A stretch of DNA of 64,000 nt, taken from NCBI RefSeq assembly GCF_009749525.1, contig NZ_WOAC01000001.1, positions 124,001-188,000 on the forward strand. Direction: 5' to 3'. Shown here piece by piece: positions 8,281 to 16,395 of the stretch. The stretch comes from Mesorhizobium xinjiangense (lineage in GTDB: Bacteria; Pseudomonadota; Alphaproteobacteria; Rhizobiales; Rhizobiaceae). Within the stretch, counting starts at the first letter, position 1. Every line of letters starts with the position of its first letter. The notes under the pieces are model-generated. The model ran no database searches and had not been told where the DNA came from. It saw nothing but the letters and a program-made list of their open reading frames with translations. A program made the position numbers and the translations under genes.

Positions 8281-9104
8281 TGACGATGCTGACGCCGCCC
8301 AAGGAGACGAAGGACGACCGCCCCGCCGAATTCGTGGAGGCGCTTGCCAAAGGCCTGGCCATCCTCGAATCCTTTGACGAGAGCCACCCCGACATGACGC
8401 TGAGCGAGGTCGCAAAGCGGGTGAACCTGTCGCCGGCAGCGGCCCGCCGCAGCCTGCTGACGCTCAAGGCGCTCGGCTATGTCGGTCAGGAAGGCAAGCG
8501 ATTTCATCTGCGTCCGAAAGTCATGGCGCTGGGATCGGCCTTCTATTTCTCGGCGCGCATCGACGAAGTGCTGCAGCCGGATCTGCGTTCGCTGGTCGAG
8601 CGCTTTGGCGATGCCTCGTCGGTGGCGACGCTGGACGGCCATTCGGTCATCTATGTCGCGCACCACTCGCGCCAGCGTGCGCGCCGCGCAGCGGCGGTGG
8701 CCGGCGCCGCCTATCCGGCATTCGCCACCTCCATGGGCCGTGTCCTGGTCGCGGCCAAGCCGGACGACGAACTCGACGATTGGCTGGAGACGCTGGAGCC
8801 GGTAGCGCTCACCTCCAAGACCTGTCTCGACAAGGCCCACCTGCGCGAGGAACTGATGCAGGTGCGCGAAAACGGCTATGCGACCACGGTCGACCAGCTC
8901 GATTACGGCATCACGGCGCTCGCCGTTCCCGTGCGGGATTTCGAGGGCCGGACGATCGCGGCGATCAACAGCTCCGGCTACACCGGGCTGGTGACTCCGG
9001 AAAAGCTGGTCGCGGAGCGATTGCCGGAACTGCGCGCCACGGCATCTCACATCGCAAGCCAGCTCGGCCGCTACCCGGTCCTGGCGAACGTGCTGCGCAA
9101 CTGA
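8280..9104 (+). CDS. IclR family transcriptional regulator
   Basis: 274-aa regulator with an N-terminal winged helix (about residues 14-75; FVEALAKGLAILESFDE, LSEVAKRVNLSPAAARRSLLTLKALGYV) and a C-terminal IclR effector domain (about 90-265; VATLDGHSVIYVAHHS, YPAFATSMGRVLVA, DYGITALAVPVRDFEGRTIAAIN). PcaR/PobR/CatR-like members of this family control aromatic catabolism and respond to ring-cleavage metabolites. The start codon overlaps the dioxygenase stop by one base (ATGA), so the two are co-translated and the regulator is probably autoregulated through the operators at 7292-7330. A second ATG at 8286 is possible. Confidence 0.93.
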   Translation: MTMLTPPKETKDDRPAEFVEALAKGLAILESFDESHPDMTLSEVAKRVNLSPAAARRSLLTLKALGYVGQEGKRFHLRPKVMALGSAFYFSARIDEVLQPDLRSLVERFGDASSVATLDGHSVIYVAHHSRQRARRAAAVAGAAYPAFATSMGRVLVAAKPDDELDDWLETLEPVALTSKTCLDKAHLREELMQVRENGYATTVDQLDYGITALAVPVRDFEGRTIAAINSSGYTGLVTPEKLVAERLPELRATASHIASQLGRYPVLANVLRN

Positions 9105-9144
9105 CGCGCGGCGACTGCGTGAACCAAAGAAGAAAAAGGGAGGA

Positions 9145-10665
9145 ATGAACATGTGCAGGCTATGTGACCCAGAAATGGCGGGATGGCCGCATCCGACACG
9201 GCGTCATGTTCCCCAGATGGTGGCCACGGGCGGGGGTGGAGGCGGAGGCGCTGCCGGCATCGGCAGCGTCTCCGCACAGGCGGCAGCCGCGGCGACCATT
9301 CCCGAAGGCCTCGCCGACGGCAGCAGGCAAATCCTCATCAAGGGCGGCGCGGTGCTTTCCATGGACGATGCCGTCGGCAATTTCGCGTGCGGCGACGTCC
9401 TGATCGAGAACGGCCTGATAACGCAGGTCGCCGCCCATATCGATGCGCCCGATGCGGCGGTGATCGACGCTGCCGGCAAGATCGTTATGCCGGGTTTTAT
9501 CGACACGCACCACCACCAGTTCGAGACGGCGCTGCGCAGCCAGTTGGCGCACGGCATTCTCGTCAATGACGGACGCCCGGTGAATGCGTCGAACTACTAT
9601 GAAACGGTCCTTCAGACCTTCTCGATGGTCTACCGCCCCGAGGACGTCTATATCAACGAGCTCTTCGGCGGGATCGCACAGCTCGATGCCGGTGTCACCA
9701 CGGTGATGGACGTTTCGCAGATCCATCACAGCCCCGAGCACTCCGACGCCGCGATAGAAGGGTTGCGCGATGCCGGTCGACGCGGCGTGTTCGGCTATTT
9801 CGAGGGCTGGGGCGAGCGCGCCCGCTATCCTGAAGATGCACGCCGCATCAGGAAACAATGGTTCTCCTCGGACGATCAGATGCTGACCATGGTGATGGGC
9901 GGCGAGATCTATCTGCCGGGTTATGAGAAGGCATGGGAGGTGGGCCGCGAGCTGGGGCTTCCGATCGCGCTTCACGTGGTCGGCACCTTCGGCATGCAGC
10001 CGACCTTCGATGAAATCGGCGCCAAGGGCTGGTTCGGCGAGGACAACATTTTTATTCACATGACCGGCATGTCGGAGGACGGCTGGAAATACGCGTCCGA
10101 CGCCGGCGCGCACGTGTCGCTCGCCGTGCCGATTGAAATGCATATGCGTCACGGGACACCGCCGATCCAGAAGGCGATCGACCGCGGCATGGGGATTTCG
10201 CTCTCCTCCGATGTCGAATGCACGATGACGGCGGACATGTTCACCCAGATGCGCTCGCTGATGACCTTGCAGCGCATGTTCGTCAACGAGGCCGCGCTGG
10301 CGGGCAAGGAGGATTATCCCGAGCTCATGCAATGCCTCGACGCGATCCGCCATGCCACGATCGAAGGCGCCAGGGGCCTGAAGCTCGACGGCGTCACGGG
10401 AAGCCTGACGCCGGGCAAGGCCGCGGACGTGATCCTGCTCGATGCCGAGGCGATTAATGTCGCCCCGCTCAACAATGTGCCGGGCGCGGTCGTCACGCTC
10501 ATGGACCGCACCAATGTCAACACGGTTATGGTCGCCGGCAAGGTGAAGAAGTGGCAAGGCCAGCTTCTCGGCTTCGATATCGAGAAGCTGCGCCGCGAGT
10601 TGGAGGCCAGCCGCGACTATCTCTTCGAAAAGGCCGGCATAGAAAGGAACCTGTTTCGCGCGTGA
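9145..10665 (+). CDS. amidohydrolase family protein with Tat-like leader
   Basis: 506-aa metal-dependent hydrolase of the AtzA/TrzN/cytosine-deaminase-like amidohydrolase superfamily. Metal-binding pattern: HxH in GFIDTHHHQ (about 118-126), His in IALHVVG (about 275), His in FIHMTGM (about 300) and Asp in SLSSDVECTM (about 350); the C-terminal composite beta domain ends VAGKVKKW. The N-terminus is odd: a CRLCD pair of cysteines, then TRRH followed by a glycine/alanine-rich stretch and AQAAAAA, resembling a Tat leader with a weak twin-arginine site. AGGGAGG precedes ATG 9145. Placed 40 bp after the IclR gene, it may hydrolyse an amide or chloro/amino-substituted ring precursor for the pathway. 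Confidence 0.85.
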   Translation: MNMCRLCDPEMAGWPHPTRRHVPQMVATGGGGGGGAAGIGSVSAQAAAAATIPEGLADGSRQILIKGGAVLSMDDAVGNFACGDVLIENGLITQVAAHIDAPDAAVIDAAGKIVMPGFIDTHHHQFETALRSQLAHGILVNDGRPVNASNYYETVLQTFSMVYRPEDVYINELFGGIAQLDAGVTTVMDVSQIHHSPEHSDAAIEGLRDAGRRGVFGYFEGWGERARYPEDARRIRKQWFSSDDQMLTMVMGGEIYLPGYEKAWEVGRELGLPIALHVVGTFGMQPTFDEIGAKGWFGEDNIFIHMTGMSEDGWKYASDAGAHVSLAVPIEMHMRHGTPPIQKAIDRGMGISLSSDVECTMTADMFTQMRSLMTLQRMFVNEAALAGKEDYPELMQCLDAIRHATIEGARGLKLDGVTGSLTPGKAADVILLDAEAINVAPLNNVPGAVVTLMDRTNVNTVMVAGKVKKWQGQLLGFDIEKLRRELEASRDYLFEKAGIERNLFRA

Positions 10666-10756
10666 AAGCCGAGAAACCGGCAACGCCGGCGGCGGGCAGC
10701 CTGACCCCGACTGCCCCTCGCTCCTTGAGCAATACCTCCTTCACCAATGCCAATGC

Positions 10757-12379
10757 TCAGTGAATTTCGGGGTAGTGCTTGAGCGGTATGTCGTCGTCGC
10801 GGGGCGACACTGTTTGCCGCTCGATCATCCGGTGGACGCGCGGCGATTCCGGGCCCTTGTGGAGCTTGCGCAGGATTTCCGTCACCTCGGCGTCGGCGCG
10901 CGTGCGCCGCTGATTATGGCGGACATACTCGACCCAGGTCGGAACATGATAGCTCTCCGTCCATTGCTCAGGATGCTCGAGGTCGCGCAACAGGGCCCAT
11001 TGCCTCGCTCCATCGCGGATACGGATGCGGCGCCGACGGGCCATGGCGGCCAGGAAGTCGGGCACGTCGTCCTGATCGACAACATAATCGACCATGACCA
11101 TGATCGGTCCGCTGCGCGCCTTCAGGTCCAGCTTTAGCGCCGGTTCCTTGAACTTGTTGAGGGGGTCGAGGTCGAGCGAGCTGAAGGCTGGAACGGCGAA
11201 GAGCAGTCCGACTGCCGAGCAGAGCATCAAACCCGCGGCCGCGCCGATCAGGGCCACGGACGGCCCTTGTCCGTCGGCGACCGCGCCCCACAGCCAGCTT
11301 CCTATGGCCATGCCGCCGAAGGTTGCGGTCTGGTAGATTGAAAGAGCGCGCCCGGCCACCCAGCGCGGCGTCGACAGTTGGACCGTCACATTGAACAGCG
11401 ACAGTGACAGCACCCAGCAGGCGCCGGCGGGCAGAAGAAGAAGATGGCTAAGCACCACATTGCGGCTGACCCCCAGCGCGCCGATGCTCAGGGCAAATAC
11501 AAGGCAGGCAATTCGGACGATGGTTTCATTGCCAAGGCGGGCGCGGATCTGCGCGTTGGCAAATGCGCCGATAATCGCTCCGGCGCCGAAGGCGCCAAGC
11601 AGTCCACCATAGGTCAGCGCGCCAGCAGCGAGGATGTCGCTTGCCACGATTGGAAGCAGCGCCAGAACCGCCACAGCCGATAGCCCGAACAGAAAGGCGC
11701 GAAACAGCACGATCAGCAAGTTGGGCGACATCGAAACGTAACGCAGGCCCACAGAGATTGCGCTCAGAAAGTTTTCGCGCGGCAGATTGCGCGCCGGGTA
11801 GTTCGGGCGCCAACGACCGAGAAAGTAGATGAGCGGCAGATAACTGAATGCATTGATTGCAAATGCGATGGCCGCGCCCGCCACGGCCACGATCAGACCG
11901 CCGATTGCGGGACCGATGCTTCGCATGAGGTTGAACCCCATGCTGTTCAGGATCACCGCAGCGGGAATATCGTCGCGCTTGACGATGTCACCCATCGACG
12001 CTTGCCATGAGGGATTGTGGAGTGCCGTTCCGCAGCCGATGAGGAAGGTGAAGGCGAGCAACAGCCACGGCGTGATTGATCCGATATACACTGTCAACGC
12101 AAGGGCAGCGGACGTCACCATCATGGTTATCTGGGCCGCAAGCATGACGCCACGCCGGTCGAAATTATCGGCGAGCGCGCCCGAAGCGAGCGAGAAAAGC
12201 ATGATCGGAAAGGTCGTCGCGCCTTGGACGAGAGCGACCATGCCCGGCGAATCGGTGATCGTCGTCATCACCCAGCCGGCCGCGACCGCCTGGATCAGCC
12301 CGCCGAGATTCGACACCAGGGTTGCACCCCAGAGGTAGCGAAAATTCCTGTTCTCGAACGGTGCGAAGGTGGGAAGCAA
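10757..12379 (-). CDS. MFS transporter of the MFS_3 / EntS-like family with C-terminal soluble domain
   Basis: 540-aa exporter-like membrane protein. Residues about 10-410 hold twelve predicted helices and MFS hallmarks: FENRNFRYLWGATLVSNLGG, then GALADNFDRRGVMLAAQ between helices 2 and 3. A ~110-residue C-terminal domain (about 415-525; SGPIMVMVDYVVDQDDVPDFLAAM, HVPTWVEYVRHNQRRT) has the ferredoxin-like appearance of antibiotic-monooxygenase (ABM-type) domains often fused to this MFS family. Substrate unknown; relatives export siderophores or drugs. It stands alone, convergent with the amidohydrolase gene. Confidence 0.85.
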   Translation of the reverse strand: MLPTFAPFENRNFRYLWGATLVSNLGGLIQAVAAGWVMTTITDSPGMVALVQGATTFPIMLFSLASGALADNFDRRGVMLAAQITMMVTSAALALTVYIGSITPWLLLAFTFLIGCGTALHNPSWQASMGDIVKRDDIPAAVILNSMGFNLMRSIGPAIGGLIVAVAGAAIAFAINAFSYLPLIYFLGRWRPNYPARNLPRENFLSAISVGLRYVSMSPNLLIVLFRAFLFGLSAVAVLALLPIVASDILAAGALTYGGLLGAFGAGAIIGAFANAQIRARLGNETIVRIACLVFALSIGALGVSRNVVLSHLLLLPAGACWVLSLSLFNVTVQLSTPRWVAGRALSIYQTATFGGMAIGSWLWGAVADGQGPSVALIGAAAGLMLCSAVGLLFAVPAFSSLDLDPLNKFKEPALKLDLKARSGPIMVMVDYVVDQDDVPDFLAAMARRRRIRIRDGARQWALLRDLEHPEQWTESYHVPTWVEYVRHNQRRTRADAEVTEILRKLHKGPESPRVHRMIERQTVSPRDDDIPLKHYPEIH

Positions 12380-12789
12380 CGACTGGCGCTCGTATTCACA
12401 AGGTGATTGCGCCGGAGCTTAGAACCTTTCGCGGCTGAATTGAAACAGTCCTCTTCCACTACGCGCCAAGTTGGCCTTGAGGTGGAACTGCCCCCTCCAC
12501 AGGCAGGCTCGCCCTGCCTTCATTTCTGGAAACGCCATGGAGGCCATCGCGTCCGTTTTGGAATTCTCACAATGAACTTTCCGCTCAAGGCGCCTCCTCC
12601 TCGGCATCGACTGTCGCTCCTTCCGGTTCCCCATCGCTCTCCCCGCTGCCTCAGGGCTGTGAATCCAGATCCAATGACGATTGGCGGATAGCGAAACGCG
12701 TTGCCTTGGCTGTGGCAAAGCGCCCGGCATTGCATGGGGCTATCGCAACAGCACCCTCTGTGCCAGAAAGCCCGCCGGAGGTATCGACC
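12380..12789. other. 410-bp intergenic region without recognisable gene
   Basis: Divergent region between the MFS gene (minus) and the ABHD10-like hydrolase (plus). Open frames on both strands (for example 12407-12691 plus and 12419-12730 minus) have arginine/serine/proline-rich, low-complexity translations with no recognisable motif, and are taken as noise. The only clear signal is GGAGG at 12777-12781, the ribosome binding site of the hydrolase. No tRNA-like or terminator structure was seen. Confidence 0.5.
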
Positions 12790-13563
12790 ATGTCTGAAAC
12801 CGCAGCCGAATTCCTCGATGTCGACGGCGACCGGATCGCCGTGCGGCGGCGCAACGGGCGTGCACCCGGCCTCGTCTGGCTCGGCGGCTACCGCTCGGAC
12901 ATGCTTGGCACGAAGGCCGAGACGCTCGATGCCTGGGCGCGCGAGACCGGCCATGGTTCTGTCCGGCACGACTATTCCGGCCACGGTGAATCCGGCGGCG
13001 CCTTCGAAGAGGGAACGATCTCGCGCTGGCTCGGCGAAAGCCTCGCGGTCTTCGATAAATTCACGGAAGGACCGCAGATCCTCGTCGGTTCGTCGATGGG
13101 CGGATGGATCGCGCTGCGCATGGTCCAGGAGCTCAACCGGCAGGGCCTGGGCGAGCGCGTCGCCGGCCTGATCCTGCTTGCTCCGGCGCCCGATTTCACG
13201 ATCGAGCTGATGGAGCCGCAACTGAGTGAGGCGCATCGCCGCGACCTGGCGGAAATGGGCTATTTCGAGGAATATTCGGACTATTCGCCCGACCCGAATA
13301 TCTATACGCGGGCGCTCTTCGAGGACGGGCGGGCAAACCGGGTGCTGGACGGCATCATCGAGACGCATTGCCCGGTGCATATCCTGCAGGGCATGGCGGA
13401 CCCGGACGTGCCATACGCGCACGCGCTCAAACTGGTCGAGCACCTGCCGGCCGACGACGTGACAATGACGCTGGTGAAAGACGGCGATCACCGCCTGTCG
13501 CGACCGCAAGACCTGGAGCTTCTGACGCGCAGCGTCGCGGCGATGGTCGAACAGACCGGCTGA
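12790..13563 (+). CDS. alpha/beta hydrolase, ABHD10-like (acyl-protein thioesterase-like)
   Basis: 258-aa alpha/beta hydrolase. The sequence LVWLGGYRSDMLGTKAETLDAWA, then RHDYSGHGESGG, ILVGSSMGGWIALR (nucleophile elbow GSSMG, about residue 100), ILQGMADPDVPY (acid) and DGDHRLSR (His) follows the layout of mitochondrial ABHD10, which removes palmitoyl groups from proteins and hydrolyses acyl glucuronides. Serine, aspartate and histidine of the triad are all present. The ATG at 12790 has GGAGG eight bases upstream; an earlier ATG at 12706 gives an unconserved extension. Monocistronic between divergent/convergent neighbours. Confidence 0.88.
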   Translation: MSETAAEFLDVDGDRIAVRRRNGRAPGLVWLGGYRSDMLGTKAETLDAWARETGHGSVRHDYSGHGESGGAFEEGTISRWLGESLAVFDKFTEGPQILVGSSMGGWIALRMVQELNRQGLGERVAGLILLAPAPDFTIELMEPQLSEAHRRDLAEMGYFEEYSDYSPDPNIYTRALFEDGRANRVLDGIIETHCPVHILQGMADPDVPYAHALKLVEHLPADDVTMTLVKDGDHRLSRPQDLELLTRSVAAMVEQTG

Positions 13564-13580
13564 GCAAGCCGGACCGAGAC

Positions 13581-14330
13581 CTAGTCGAGAAGCCAGCGAA
13601 AGGCGCGGCGCAATTCGTCCGCGCCATTTTCTTCGTACCAGCGGCCATGGGCGATGACGATGCGCTCGGGGTCCCACGCAATCATCGTTTCGATGGCTGC
13701 TTTCAATTGCGGCCTGTGCTTGGCAAATGTCAGCCGCATGTCGCGCGGCATCTGCCCGTCCGGATCCTGAACGCCGCCCAGCCGGGTGAGCCAGCGCATG
13801 AGGATCGAGCCCACCTTGCGCGGCTCGAAATTCTCGATCAGGTCGGTGAGGATCAGCGTACGGCTTGCGCGATGAAAGAAGACGAACTCGGTCATGTAGC
13901 TGCCCGCCACGGCAAGCGTGGCGATTTCCGCATCCCACGGATATCCGCCGTCGCTGCCAAGCGCGCGATAATCGAAATCGATGCGATCGCCGGCCTGCTC
14001 CTCGATGCGCGGAGCGAGATAGACGTCGGCCTGCGCAAACGCGGCGCGCCATTCGGGGATCCACCAGTAATGAATGCGGTTCGGGCCGATGAGCCAGCGC
14101 GGAGATCCCACATTCTCGACTTCCGCCTTGAGTTGCGGCACCAGAGACGTGGGCGAATGGACGAAGAGTGTGCCGTCGGAAAGGCGGATCACCGTCATTC
14201 GGGTCGGGAACGACATTTTGGGCCACGGCATGCCGAAGCGGATGATCGGCCCGTCGACGATCCACAGATTGTCGGCCACGCCCTTCAGGGTGTTGAGCGG
14301 CGGATAGGTGGCCTGCCCGTCATCGGGCAT
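13581..14330 (-). CDS. DUF4336 domain-containing protein
   Basis: 249-aa protein of the DUF4336 family (metallo-beta-lactamase-like fold, unknown function). Features: ATYPPLNTLKGVADNLWIVDGP at the N-terminus (given here in part), HSPTSLVPQ, WLIGPNRIHYWWIPEWRAAFAQADVYLAP in the middle, LILTDLIENFEP, and a C-terminal RIVIAHGRWYEENG. Start at ATG 14330; the longer frame to 14519 reads arginine-rich nonsense out of the upstream gene. Overlaps the end of the small membrane-protein gene by 11 bp, so the two are translationally coupled. Confidence 0.8.
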   Translation of the reverse strand: MPDDGQATYPPLNTLKGVADNLWIVDGPIIRFGMPWPKMSFPTRMTVIRLSDGTLFVHSPTSLVPQLKAEVENVGSPRWLIGPNRIHYWWIPEWRAAFAQADVYLAPRIEEQAGDRIDFDYRALGSDGGYPWDAEIATLAVAGSYMTEFVFFHRASRTLILTDLIENFEPRKVGSILMRWLTRLGGVQDPDGQMPRDMRLTFAKHRPQLKAAIETMIAWDPERIVIAHGRWYEENGADELRRAFRWLLD

Positions 14331-14601
14331 TTCTTGCCCCGCTACGCCGATTGTGGAGCCACACGGCCTTGATCGCGATGCCCGCCAGGACCGACGCCGC
14401 GAAGGCGTAGCGCAGCAAGCCGACGACCGCAGCGCCGGTGCCCGTTCGCGGCGGCATCGTCGCCACGCCGACCCAGAACCACACCGACAGGCCCAGAAGA
14501 AGGACCGCCGCCACGGCAAAGGACTTCCAGCCCGGCAGCCATATCAAGAGCAGAAACGGCAGCGCGACAAAGACGAGAAAGAGAACGATCAGAATGTCCA
14601 T
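14320..14601 (-). CDS. small membrane protein, unknown function
   Basis: 93-aa protein with three hydrophobic segments (about residues 3-22, 27-48 and 60-80: MDILIVLFLVFVALPFLLLI, AVAAVLLLGLSVWFWVGVA, VVGLLRYAFAASVLAGIAI) and a positively charged tail HNRRSGARNAR. No family recognised. It overlaps the DUF4336 gene by 11 bp (TGA inside the next ATG region), which supports it being real and co-expressed with that protein. Divergent from the LysE-type exporter gene. Confidence 0.65.
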   Translation of the reverse strand: MDILIVLFLVFVALPFLLLIWLPGWKSFAVAAVLLLGLSVWFWVGVATMPPRTGTGAAVVGLLRYAFAASVLAGIAIKAVWLHNRRSGARNAR

Positions 14602-14778
14602 GACACCCCGCCCCTACCACAAAGCCGTCGAACATGTCCGGCCTGTTTCGACATAGCCGTCGCCTGACGCAACTCCGCTCACGCGGCAAGCCAGTTCGAA
14701 TGCCCGGCGAAAACCGGTCATTGTCTTTTGGCCGCAGAAGTGGCTTGTGTGAACCGAACAGCATCGAAGGGCCGGCCC

Positions 14779-15408
14779 ATGATCGATCCGACCACACTGA
14801 TAGCATATGTCGCCATCGTGCTTGGCTTTGTCTTCATTCCGGGTCCGGCCACGCTGCTCACCGTCGCGCGGGCGACGAGTTCAGGCACGAGGGTCGGCAT
14901 CGCGACCGGCGCCGGCATTGCGGCGGGTGACGTCGTGCACACCTTCATGGCGATCGTCGGCATTTCCGCGGTCATCGCCGCCTCGGCGCTGCTGTTCAGC
15001 ATCATCAAATATATCGGCGCAGCCTATCTCGTTTATCTCGGCATTCGTGCCATTCTCGACAGAACCCCGGTAAATCCGGCAGCCGGTGGCGCGCTTCCCA
15101 TCTCGGCGGGCAAGGCATTCCGGCAAGCGATCCTGACCGAGGTCCTCAATCCGAAAACGGCGCTCTTCTTCCTCGCCTTCCTGCCGCAATTCGTTCGGCC
15201 GGAAAACGGATCGGTCGTGCTTCAACTGACGGTCCTGGGCGTCGTCTTCGTCCTGCTGGGCCTCGTCAGCACGGTGATATTTGCCGTGTGCGCGGGCCGT
15301 CTCGGCACTCTCCTGCGCCGCCACCCGGTCGTGCTGCGATGGCAGGGCCCGGTGATCGGATCGGTCTATTGCGCCCTGGCCGCCCGTCTGGCGCTGCAGG
15401 AACGCTGA
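14779..15408 (+). CDS. LysE/RhtB family amino-acid exporter
   Basis: 209-aa inner-membrane exporter with six predicted helices. The N-terminal VLGFVFIPGPATLLTVARATSSG is the family signature, followed by GIAAGDVVHT, YLGIRAIL and LTEVLNPKTALFFLAFLPQFV (about 125-145). RhtB-type proteins export threonine, homoserine, leucine or similar. Start at ATG 14779 (MIDPTTLIAY) rather than the upstream in-frame ATG at 14728, which gives a non-conserved leader. Convergent with the EamA gene, 6 bp apart. Confidence 0.9.
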   Translation: MIDPTTLIAYVAIVLGFVFIPGPATLLTVARATSSGTRVGIATGAGIAAGDVVHTFMAIVGISAVIAASALLFSIIKYIGAAYLVYLGIRAILDRTPVNPAAGGALPISAGKAFRQAILTEVLNPKTALFFLAFLPQFVRPENGSVVLQLTVLGVVFVLLGLVSTVIFAVCAGRLGTLLRRHPVVLRWQGPVIGSVYCALAARLALQER

Positions 15409-15414
15409 TCCCAC

Positions 15415-16275
15415 TCACGCAAAGCGCCTGGCGCCTGCAACGCAAAGCACGATGAGCACGGTGACGGCGATCATCGTCCAGGCGACCGGCTCGCCGAGGA
15501 GCATCCCGGCCAGCGCAAGTCCGAAGAAGGGCTGCAGAAGCTGCAACTGCCCGACGCCGGCAATGCCGCCGAGCGCCAGCCCGCGATACCAGAAGACGAA
15601 GCCGACCAGCATGCTGAAGACGGAGACATAGGCGAGCCCGATCCAGGCCGGCGCCTCGACCACGCTCCAGTCCACCGGAAGCGTCGCCAGCGCCAAGACC
15701 ACCATCACCGGGAGCGCAAGCAGCAGCGCCCAGGAAATGACCTGCCAGCCGCCGAGCCGCCGCGACAGCGCAGCGCCCTCGGCATAGCCGAGACCGCACA
15801 GAAGGACAGCCGCGATCATCAGAAGATCACCCGTCAGCGAGCCGGGACCGCTCTCGGCCAGCGCAAAACCGGCAACCAGCAGGCTGCCGGCGATCGAAAA
15901 CAGCCAGAACACCGGCTTCGGCCGCTCCCCGCCGCGCAACACGCCGAAAATCGCCGTGCAAAGCGGCAAAAGCCCGATGAAAACGATCGAATGCGCCGAG
16001 GTGATGTGCTGCAGTGCCAGCGCCGTCAGCAGCGGGAAGCCGATGACGACGCCCAGCGCGACGACGCCGAGAGACACGATGTCGCCCCGTGCCGGGCGCT
16101 TCTGTCGCAGCCCCCAGAGCAGGGCCAGTCCGAGCAGTGCGGCAACGACCGCCCGCGCCGACGTCAAGAACAGCGGCGTGAAGCCGCCGACGGCCACGCG
16201 CGTCGCCGGCAGCGACCCGCTGAAGATCATCACACCCAGGAGCCCGCTGCCCCACCCTGCCGTCGTCGCCTTCAT
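15415..16275 (-). CDS. EamA/DMT family permease
   Basis: 286-aa ten-helix drug/metabolite transporter with two EamA repeats (about 5-135 and 150-282). Seen: GVMIFSGSLPATRVAVGGFTPLFLTSARAVVAA in the first repeat (listed in part), SAHSIVFIGLLPLCTAIFGVL at its end, and VSVFSMLVGFVFWYRGLALGG, QLLQPFFGLALAGMLLGE in the second. It is divergent from a MocR-type regulator across a 120-bp region with an inverted repeat, so that regulator probably controls it; substrate unknown, likely an amino acid or amine. Confidence 0.9.
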   Translation of the reverse strand: MKATTAGWGSGLLGVMIFSGSLPATRVAVGGFTPLFLTSARAVVAALLGLALLWGLRQKRPARGDIVSLGVVALGVVIGFPLLTALALQHITSAHSIVFIGLLPLCTAIFGVLRGGERPKPVFWLFSIAGSLLVAGFALAESGPGSLTGDLLMIAAVLLCGLGYAEGAALSRRLGGWQVISWALLLALPVMVVLALATLPVDWSVVEAPAWIGLAYVSVFSMLVGFVFWYRGLALGGIAGVGQLQLLQPFFGLALAGMLLGEPVAWTMIAVTVLIVLCVAGARRFA

Positions 16276-16351
16276 GACACCTCCAGTCCTCGTCGGTTTG
16301 GTAGCCGGGCGAGGCTGGCGCGGACAGATACACTTCAGTACAATTGCACCA

Positions 16352-16381
16352 AACTGTATTGGCCACGATTACCATACAGTT
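16352..16381. promoter_or_regulatory. perfect 8-bp inverted repeat in the EamA/MocR divergent promoter
   Basis: AACTGTAT (16352-16359) and ATACAGTT (16374-16381) are exact inverted copies 22 bp apart centre to centre, roughly two helical turns, in the 120-bp region between the two genes. It ends 15 bp before the MocR ATG. GntR/MocR regulators commonly bind divergent promoters of this kind, so an autoregulatory operator is likely; this is inference from position and symmetry. Confidence 0.45.
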
Positions 16382-16395
16382 ATCGGAGAACGACG

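Noticed and set aside
12407-12730. Opposing frames of ~95-103 codons in the gap before the ABHD10-like gene
   Set aside because: Neither has a recognisable motif, plausible ribosome binding site or conserved-looking composition; treated as intergenic.
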